Part shown: one piece after another, positions 58,504 to 64,000 of the stretch
How positions within the stretch are numbered: position 1 is the first letter of the stretch
Layout of the letters: each line of letters starts with the position of its first letter
Assembly (NCBI RefSeq): GCF_902809845.1
Contig: NZ_CADDWI010000013.1
Coordinates: 1,148,114-1,212,113 of the forward strand
Reading direction: 5' to 3'
DNA length: 64,000 bases
Origin: Chelativorans sp. Marseille-P2723
GTDB lineage: Bacteria > Pseudomonadota > Alphaproteobacteria > Rhizobiales > Rhizobiaceae
The notes under the pieces: model-generated
Told to the model about the DNA's origin: nothing
Seen by the model: only the letters and a program-made list of their open reading frames with translations
Databases searched by the model: none
Program-made: the position numbers and the translations under genes

Positions 58504-59505
58504 ATGACAGGACGAAAGAAGCCTCTCGTCGTCATCACCCGGAAGCTTCCGGATCAGGTCGAAACGCGCATGCGGGAGCTTTTCGACGCGCGGCTCAATG
58601 TCGACGACCGGCCGATGAGCCGGGAGGAACTGGCTGATGCCGTCAAGGAAGCTGACGTTGTGGTGCCGACCATAACCGACCGGATCGATGCCGAGCTTAT
58701 TGCACAGGCGGGCGAGCGGCTGCGGCTCATCGCGAATTATGGTAATGGGGTAGACCATATCGACGTTCCTGCAGCGGCCGCGCGCGGCATTACCGTCACC
58801 AATACGCCTAATGTGCTCACCGAAGACACGGCGGACATGACCATGGCGCTGATGCTGGCCGTGCCGCGCCGGCTGACGGAAGGGGCGGCACTGCTGCAAA
58901 ACGACGGCAAGTGGGTAGGCTGGTCTCCGACATGGATGCTAGGGCGGCGCATCTGGGGAAAACGGCTTGGCATAGTCGGCATGGGCAGGATCGGCACCGC
59001 CGTGGCGCGCCGGGCAAAGGCTTTCGGAATTTCCATCCACTACCACAATCGACGCCGCGTAGCGCCGATGATCGAAGACGAACTGGAGGCCACCTATTGG
59101 GATAGCCTCGACCAGATGCTGGCCCGTATGGACATCATCTCCATCAACTGTCCCTCTACCCCGGCAACATTCCATCTGCTGTCGGCGCGCCGCCTGGCGC
59201 TGATGTTGCCTTCGGCCTATCTGGTCAACACAGCTCGCGGCGATATCGTTGACGAGGACGCCCTCATTACGATGATCGAACAAGGCAAGCTTGCCGGTGC
59301 CGGCCTCGACGTTTTCGAGTACGAGCCGTCGATCAACAAGAGGCTCGTCAAGCTGGCAAATCAGGGGAAGGTCGTGATCCTGCCGCATATGGGTTCGGCC
59401 ACCATCGAGGGCCGCATCGACATGGGCGAAAAGGTGATTATCAATATTCGCACCCTATTCGACGGCCATCGTCCGCCCGACCGGGTGCTGCCGCGCATGA
59501 GTTGA
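58504..59505 (+). CDS. D-2-hydroxyacid dehydrogenase (D-glycerate / glyoxylate reductase type)
   Basis: 333 residues, NAD(P)-dependent D-2-hydroxyacid family. The nucleotide-binding motif is GIVGMGRIGTAVARRAKAF near residue 157. Catalytic Arg lies in NTARGDIVDEDAL, the Glu in VFEYEPSI and the His in ILPHMGSATIEGR. The long alpha-beta insert and segment GNGVDHIDVPAAAARGI match GyaR-type enzymes, but related substrates cannot be told apart by eye. Confidence 0.9.
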   Translation: MTGRKKPLVVITRKLPDQVETRMRELFDARLNVDDRPMSREELADAVKEADVVVPTITDRIDAELIAQAGERLRLIANYGNGVDHIDVPAAAARGITVTNTPNVLTEDTADMTMALMLAVPRRLTEGAALLQNDGKWVGWSPTWMLGRRIWGKRLGIVGMGRIGTAVARRAKAFGISIHYHNRRRVAPMIEDELEATYWDSLDQMLARMDIISINCPSTPATFHLLSARRLALMLPSAYLVNTARGDIVDEDALITMIEQGKLAGAGLDVFEYEPSINKRLVKLANQGKVVILPHMGSATIEGRIDMGEKVIINIRTLFDGHRPPDRVLPRMS

Positions 59506-59552
59506 GGGAATAGCCGCCAGCGTCTGATGGAGCAGAGCGAGCAGGCTTGCTC

Positions 59553-60764
59553 TTACGGCATTCCCCGCACCGCAACGACTGCATTCGTACCGCCGAAGGC
59601 GAAACTGTTGCTGATGGCGGCCCCGACCGTGCGTCGGTGGGCCCTATTGGGCGTAACGTCCAGGTCACATTCGGAATCCGCCTCGCGAAAGCTGGCGGTG
59701 GGTGGGACGATCCCGTTCCGAACGGCTTGGATGCACGCGATCAGTTCTATGGCGCCCGATGCGCCGAGGCAATGGCCGTGCATCGACTTGGTCGACGAGA
59801 CGGAAAGCTTTTGCGCATGTTGCCCGAAAACGTGCTTCAGCGCCTCGGTTTCCAGACGGTCGTTCGCCTTTGTGCCAGTGCCGTGGGCATTTACATAGTC
59901 GATTTCTTCAGGCGCCAGACCTGCCTCGTCAAGACAGGCCCTGATGGCGGCCACTGGTCCTTCTAGCGTCGGTGCGACAATGTCGGAGGCGTCGGCCGAC
60001 ATGCCCACGCCGGCCAACTCCGCCAAAATCGTTGCCCCGCGCGCCTCGGCGTGCTCCAGCGTCTCCAGAACCACGACACCGGCGCCTTCGCCAAGCACGA
60101 GCCCCTGCCTGTCGGCTGAAAAAGGCCGGCAGGTATCGGGTGCAAGAACACGCAGCGCTTCCCAGGCCTTCATAATGCCATAGATCAGCGGCGCGTCGGC
60201 GCCGCCTGCCAGCATGACATCGGCTCGCCCAAGGCGAAGTTGGTCGACCGCAAGCGCTACCGCATGATTGGATGAAGAGCACGCTGAAGTGGCACCCATG
60301 ACTGGACCCTTCAACCCATATTCCATGCTGACCTGTCCAGCGGCGGCGCCGGGCATGACGCGCGGCACCGTGAAAATGCCGACGCGGCTCTTTTTCTCCA
60401 GAAGAATTGCGCGATAGCTTTCCTCGATGGCGTACCAGCCGCACACACCGACGCCGATGACGGCTCCGGCGCGGTGCGCAGCCTCCCCAGCGATCTGCAG
60501 TCCCGAATGCTTCAGAGCTTCGCCTGCGGCAATGACTGCCAGAAGGCTGTTGCGGTCCATGGTAACGAGCCGCTTGGACGCGAGCCCATGCTGGGGCAGA
60601 GACTTGATCTCCGCCCCGATCCTCACCTTCACGTCGTGCAACTCAGCGGTGGCAATCGGGCCTATCGCCGATCTCCCGGCGCACATCGCCCGCCAGATAG
60701 AATCCACATCCGAGCCCAGCGCACAAATCCCGCCGAGGCCGGTAACGACGACGCGGCTTCCCAT
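59553..60764 (-). CDS. Beta-ketoacyl-ACP synthase, NodE-like
   Basis: 403 residues, condensing enzyme of the FabF group. The catalytic Cys is in [15 protein letters not shown]; the His residues are in [14 protein letters not shown] and [17 protein letters not shown]. The KSMHxHCLGAS form in place of the usual KxxxGHLLGAAG, together with [21 protein letters not shown] and [20 protein letters not shown], is the pattern that I know from rhizobial NodE. It is encoded directly after the small acyl carrier protein, as nodE follows nodF. It probably elongates a special acyl chain for an envelope lipid. Confidence 0.9.
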   Translation of the reverse strand: MGSRVVVTGLGGICALGSDVDSIWRAMCAGRSAIGPIATAELHDVKVRIGAEIKSLPQHGLASKRLVTMDRNSLLAVIAAGEALKHSGLQIAGEAAHRAGAVIGVGVCGWYAIEESYRAILLEKKSRVGIFTVPRVMPGAAAGQVSMEYGLKGPVMGATSACSSSNHAVALAVDQLRLGRADVMLAGGADAPLIYGIMKAWEALRVLAPDTCRPFSADRQGLVLGEGAGVVVLETLEHAEARGATILAELAGVGMSADASDIVAPTLEGPVAAIRACLDEAGLAPEEIDYVNAHGTGTKANDRLETEALKHVFGQHAQKLSVSSTKSMHGHCLGASGAIELIACIQAVRNGIVPPTASFREADSECDLDVTPNRAHRRTVGAAISNSFAFGGTNAVVAVRGMP

Positions 60765-60765
60765 A

Positions 60766-61035
60766 TCAACCCTTGATGTCCAAAAGGTTGCGCACAGCTG
60801 CGACGATATCCTGCACCGTCTCCAGGTTCTCCCACGCCTGGCTGGTGTTCATCTCGATTTCGATGGCAAATTCCTCTTCAAGATCGAATATGATCTCTGT
60901 CAATTCGAGCGAATGGATGCCGAGTTCATCGAGGGGGGTGGACAGTTTGATGCCGGACGCGTCGCCTTCGGCATGTTCCCGGATCTTCGCCAGTATCTTC
61001 TCGCCGATGGCGTCCGTCTCTTGTACGTTTTCCAC
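60766..61035 (-). CDS. Acyl carrier protein, NodF-like
   Basis: 89 residues from GTG 61035, chosen because GAGAGG lies seven bases upstream; a longer frame to 61071 lacks such a site. The carrier motif is [19 protein letters not shown]: the phosphopantetheine Ser is present, but His replaces the near-universal preceding Asp of DSL. The C-terminal [20 protein letters not shown] matches the NodF pattern (IEMNTxxAW) and not that of AcpP or AcpXL. It forms a pair with the NodE-like synthase, one base apart. Confidence 0.85.
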   Translation of the reverse strand: MENVQETDAIGEKILAKIREHAEGDASGIKLSTPLDELGIHSLELTEIIFDLEEEFAIEIEMNTSQAWENLETVQDIVAAVRNLLDIKG

Positions 61036-61140
61036 GCCAGACCTCTCGCAGGTTCCTGTCCATCCGGGCAATCGAATGGATTCACATCCCTAAGAAGTCA
61101 TAAGACTGCAATATGGCATCCGCGGCAACCCTCGGGTTGC

Positions 61141-61641
61141 TTATTGCGCTTCACCTTTGACGAAGATGGTGACGGTATTGTTGTCCGCAAACTCGACAGC
61201 CACGATATCGCGCAGCAGGATCGAACGCGAATCTATAGCGTGATAGAACATGGCGCTTCCCTCGATGGATTCGTGCAGCGTCTGGATTTGATCTTCCTGT
61301 TCCATGATCGCTTGTTCGATCACGCCATTCTCTTCTCCCAGATCGGGCAGGTACACGATCTCCAGCGTATCGAGATTGAAAGTCTTGCGGACCAGTTCTG
61401 CACTCTCGCGCGTGTTCCTGAGAGCGGCCACGACACGCTCGATTTGCGCTTCCTTCGTCGTCTCTTCCGTCTTTACGTCCGAGCCCACGATCGCGTCGAT
61501 TGCCTCTTCCCGGTCAAGGCCCTGAGCTAGAAGCGGATGGTGGACGAGCGGCACAAGGAGGAAGAAAAGCGCGGCTGCGGCCACCGAATTCCCTTTCATG
61601 ACAGGGCGAAAGACGGGGCGGCAGACATGCGTTGCAAACAT
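61141..61641 (-). CDS. Secreted protein of unknown function
   Basis: 166 residues from ATG 61641, eight bases after AGGAGA; a later ATG at 61599 is a weaker alternative. The N-terminus is a signal peptide with core SVAAAALFFLLVPLV, cleaved near LLAQG. The mature part is acidic and helical (EAIDAIVGSDVKTEETTKEA, then VAALRNTRESAELVRKTF), ending in an alpha/beta stretch with DSRSILLRDIVAVEF. No known family was recognised. It lies upstream of the NodFE-like pair on the same strand, with 105 bases between, so a shared message is possible. Confidence 0.65.
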   Translation of the reverse strand: MFATHVCRPVFRPVMKGNSVAAAALFFLLVPLVHHPLLAQGLDREEAIDAIVGSDVKTEETTKEAQIERVVAALRNTRESAELVRKTFNLDTLEIVYLPDLGEENGVIEQAIMEQEDQIQTLHESIEGSAMFYHAIDSRSILLRDIVAVEFADNNTVTIFVKGEAQ

Positions 61642-61919
61642 TAAACTGTTCTCCTGGGTGTGGGTAGAACGGACTGCAATGTCCGAATTCATGGTGGTGT
61701 TCCATCGGAGCGCGATACAAGCGACCGCGCTGAATGGTTTTTTGCGCCCCACCATAGCGAATAAACGGAGGTGAGGGACCTTGTTCGATACGCCGCATCA
61801 CCTGCCATTCCTCCGGCGCGGATGCACGGCAGAACTGCATTAATCGGGAACTCTTCGCGAATGATGCAGGGACGGCCAAACATACTGGGAGCTATCCTGA
61901 TCGAGCGCAAGGCCAAGCG

Positions 61920-62156
61920 TCAGAACGCCTTGAAGGTGAGCGTGGTCAAGGAGCGTACAACTCCAGGGACGTTGGCAATTTTCTCGTTGATGAACTTGCC
62001 CACATCCACGCCATCTTCGATATAGACCTTCAGCAGGAGGTCGTATTCGCCGCTGGTGGAGTAGAGTTCGGAAGCGACCTCACGCCTGTAGATCTCGTCG
62101 GCAACCTCGTAGGTCTTACCAGGCTGGCAGCGCAACTGTATGAAAACGGGTCTCAT
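61920..62156 (-). CDS. Stand-alone Lrp/AsnC ligand-binding (RAM) domain protein
   Basis: 78 residues, only the C-terminal regulatory domain of Lrp-type regulators. FIQLRCQPGKTYEVADEIYR and EYDLLLKVYIEDGVDVGKFI are the usual strands and helix, and GVVRSLTTLTFKAF closes it. There is no helix-turn-helix, and the frame upstream is not homologous. Such small Lrp-like proteins may bind amino acids or modulate full Lrp proteins. Confidence 0.85.
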   Translation of the reverse strand: MRPVFIQLRCQPGKTYEVADEIYRREVASELYSTSGEYDLLLKVYIEDGVDVGKFINEKIANVPGVVRSLTTLTFKAF

Positions 62157-62307
62157 GGCGGCAATCCAAGGCTTTATCAGACTAGCTCCGAGGGTCGGTT
62201 CATAACAGGTTTCTGTCAACTGCGGGAATGGCCCTTGAACGGGTGCGTCGGCTGCGGCTATGGCTGACCGACTATCAAGATAATAGGAACTGACGCATAG
62301 TCCCGTA

Positions 62308-62736
62308 ATGGCGGAAGCACGACGAGACAAGTCCGGCTACGAAGAAAGGCTGCGGAGGGCCGGTGTACGCATCACCCGGCAGCGCAGTGTGATACTGCGT
62401 ATCCTGTCGGAGACGGAGAGCCATCCGGACGCAATGGAGATCTTCAAACGCGCATCGCAGGTCGATCCGAGCATTTCGCTTTCTACGGTCTATCGCACAA
62501 TGAAGCTGCTGGAGGAGATGGGCGCCATCCACCGGCACGAATTTGAGGGCGGCCGTGCGCGTTTTGAGAAGGCAAGCGGCCATCACGATCATCTCATCGA
62601 CATCGACACGGGCGATGTGATTGAATTTCATTCCAGCAAGATCGAGGCTTTACAGGAGGAAATCGCCCGGTCGCTAGGCTATGATATCGTTCATCACCGC
62701 CTGGAGCTTTATGGCAGGAAGCGCCGCCGGCGCTGA
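62308..62736 (+). CDS. Fur-family transcriptional regulator
   Basis: 142 residues. A winged-helix DNA-binding part ([39 protein letters not shown]) precedes a dimerisation part with metal-site [19 protein letters not shown]. No CXXC zinc pair follows. The haem-regulatory motif of Irr is absent; the overall form is closest to the Fur/Mur group, which in Hyphomicrobiales mostly senses manganese. It may or may not control genes in this window. Confidence 0.87.
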   Translation: MAEARRDKSGYEERLRRAGVRITRQRSVILRILSETESHPDAMEIFKRASQVDPSISLSTVYRTMKLLEEMGAIHRHEFEGGRARFEKASGHHDHLIDIDTGDVIEFHSSKIEALQEEIARSLGYDIVHHRLELYGRKRRRR

Positions 62737-62795
62737 TGCGGCGAAACGAATCGCAAGCGGCGCGCGTTGCGCGTCCAAGAAGATGGATGCCTTCC

Positions 62796-64000
62796 ATGAA
62801 GAAAGCCGACATTGGACTGATTGGCCTTGGCGTAATGGGTGCCAATCTGGCCCTTAACATCGCCGAGAAGGGATTTCGCGTCGCCGTCTTCAATCGAACG
62901 TTGGCGCGGACGCAAGAGTTCGTTGCGGAAGCAGGGCCGCTTGCGAGCAACATTGTGGCGTGTGAGACTCTTGAAGCGCTTGCGGGTGCGATCGAGCGTC
63001 CGCGGCCGGTTATCCTGATGGTGCCGGCAGGGCGGGCGGTCGACGAGCAGATTGCGGCGCTGCGCCCGCTCCTCGACAGAGACGACATTATCATCGATGC
63101 TGGAAATGCCAATTTCCGCGACACGAGGCGGCGCATGGAGACCCTGATGGGAGACGGTCCCCGCTTTCTCGGAATAGGTGTTTCGGGCGGTGAGGAGGGA
63201 GCGCGGCACGGACCCTCGATCATGATCGGGGGAGCGCAGGATGCATACCGAACTGTCGAGCCCATCCTCAACGCCATTGCCGCCCGTTATGGCGACGAGG
63301 CGTGCGCGGCGTGGCTCGGCCCCGATGGCGCCGGGCATTTCGTCAAGACCATCCATAATGGCATCGAATATGCCGACATGCAGATGATCGCAGAAGTATA
63401 TGGCGTTCTGCGCGATGGGCACGGGCTCGCCGCAGGTGACATTGCGCCCATTTTTGCGAAATGGAATGAGGGTCGGCTGAATTCCTACCTGATCGAGATC
63501 ACGGCCGAGGTGCTGGCGGCTCGCGATACATCCACGGGCAAGCCGCTTGTCGACGTGATCCTCGACAGCGCTGGCCAGAAGGGCACCGGGCGCTGGTCGG
63601 CTATTGAGGCGCAGACTCTCGGGATCCCTGCAACGGCCATCGAGGCAGCGGTCGCCGCGCGCAGCCTTTCGGCTATAAAGCACGAGCGTGAGATTGGGGA
63701 GGCAAGGTTTGGTGTGCCGGCGCCTGCGGCAGACCCTGTGGACGAGCAAAGGTTGGCAATTCTCGAACAGGCGCTGCTTGCGGGCAAGGTGGTGGCCTAT
63801 GCTCAGGGCTTCGCCGTCATGGCGGGGGCCTCGCGGGAATTCGGATGGAATCTGCCGCTTGGAACCATCGCGCGCATATGGCGGGCTGGCTGCATCATCC
63901 GCTCGCAATTCCTGGGCGAGATTGCGGCGGCATACGACGCCGCACCGGAGACCGAAGACCTGCTGCTGACGCCGGCCTTTGCCGCGCTGATGGAAACTAC
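62796..64000 (+). CDS. gnd: 6-phosphogluconate dehydrogenase, decarboxylating (3' end outside window)
   Basis: Oxidative pentose phosphate pathway: 6-phosphogluconate to ribulose 5-phosphate plus CO2. The frame is open to the last base, giving 401 of the usual 470 or so residues. The NADP-binding motif is IGLIGLGVMGANLALNIAEK; substrate-site segments are GVSGGEEGARHGPSIMIGG near residue 125 and KTIHNGIEYADMQ near 185, with the catalytic Lys and Glu. DSAGQKGTGRWSA also matches. ATG 62787, three codons earlier, is an equally possible start. Confidence 0.95.
   Translation, partial: MKKADIGLIGLGVMGANLALNIAEKGFRVAVFNRTLARTQEFVAEAGPLASNIVACETLEALAGAIERPRPVILMVPAGRAVDEQIAALRPLLDRDDIIIDAGNANFRDTRRRMETLMGDGPRFLGIGVSGGEEGARHGPSIMIGGAQDAYRTVEPILNAIAARYGDEACAAWLGPDGAGHFVKTIHNGIEYADMQMIAEVYGVLRDGHGLAAGDIAPIFAKWNEGRLNSYLIEITAEVLAARDTSTGKPLVDVILDSAGQKGTGRWSAIEAQTLGIPATAIEAAVAARSLSAIKHEREIGEARFGVPAPAADPVDEQRLAILEQALLAGKVVAYAQGFAVMAGASREFGWNLPLGTIARIWRAGCIIRSQFLGEIAAAYDAAPETEDLLLTPAFAALMET

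Noticed and set aside
60427-61530. Plus-strand open frame (367 codons) across the NodE-like and NodF-like genes
   Set aside because: Both minus-strand genes are certain by motif; the antisense frame crosses two genes and has no homology.
62709-63908. Minus-strand open frame (399 codons) opposite gnd
   Set aside because: gnd on the plus strand has all catalytic motifs; the antisense frame has no homology.

Overview
The window looks like chromosomal DNA of a GC-rich alphaproteobacterium of the order Hyphomicrobiales (Rhizobiales), most likely the Phyllobacteriaceae neighbourhood (Mesorhizobium, Chelativorans or Nitratireductor type). The evidence is family-level gene content and order: a PdhS/PleC/DivJ-type kinase, an Irr-type iron control element, the run murA / DUF2948 / hisD / UPF0262 / tyrosine phosphatase / infA / maf / yacG, the cluster rpsA / cmk / aroA with a divergent FYDLN-acid gene and tRNA-Ala, and EcfG-type promoter sequences. 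No phage, plasmid or CRISPR signature was seen. The species call is inference.

Layout. 1-4.7 kb: the 3' part of a PAS sensor kinase, then an iron(III) uptake pair (fbpA, fbpB) behind a near-perfect Irr box. 4.8-9.6 kb: acetoacetyl-CoA synthetase, an AsmA-family protein and a repeat-bearing lipoprotein. 9.7-15.4 kb: the minus-strand housekeeping run from murA down to yacG. 15.6-24.2 kb: tRNA-Thr(GGT), an MFS carrier, a lipoprotein, a small surface-polysaccharide locus (manC, glycosyltransferase, ABC exporter pair, second glycosyltransferase) and an SMR-like membrane protein preceded by three strong hairpins. 24.2-29.4 kb: an unassigned stretch, then an amino-acid-synthesis/hydantoinase cluster. 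29.5-34.3 kb: rpsA with a structured leader, cmk, aroA, the FYDLN protein and tRNA-Ala.

34.3-39.5 kb: an insertion-element remnant bounded by inverted repeats, tRNA-Thr(CGT) with a decayed partial copy, a three-subunit molybdenum hydroxylase and rpsU. 39.6-50.7 kb: a membrane-anchored protein; the stress operon prkA / yeaH / spoVR behind an EcfG-type promoter; a large acyl-CoA-synthetase/GNAT fusion protein; a KaiC-like ATPase with a CheY-like partner behind a near-match EcfG promoter; and slyX. 50.8-57.7 kb: a nucleoside uptake and salvage operon (ABC ATPase, two permeases, cdd, purine nucleoside phosphorylase, deoA) converging on upp. The ATPase and first permease genes each carry a one-base frameshift in a short homopolymer. 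57.7-64 kb: an SH3-domain protein, a D-2-hydroxyacid dehydrogenase, a NodF/NodE-like acyl carrier and ketosynthase pair, a secreted protein of unknown function, a stand-alone Lrp ligand-binding domain, a Fur-family regulator, and the 5' part of gnd, which runs off the right edge.

The points most worth a second look are the Irr box, the rpsA leader, the hairpin array before the SMR-like gene, the insertion-element remnant and decayed tRNA, the two EcfG-type promoters, the paired homopolymer frameshifts and the NodFE-like pair with an altered carrier motif. Known families explain almost all coding sequence; I did not find a clearly undescribed multi-gene system.
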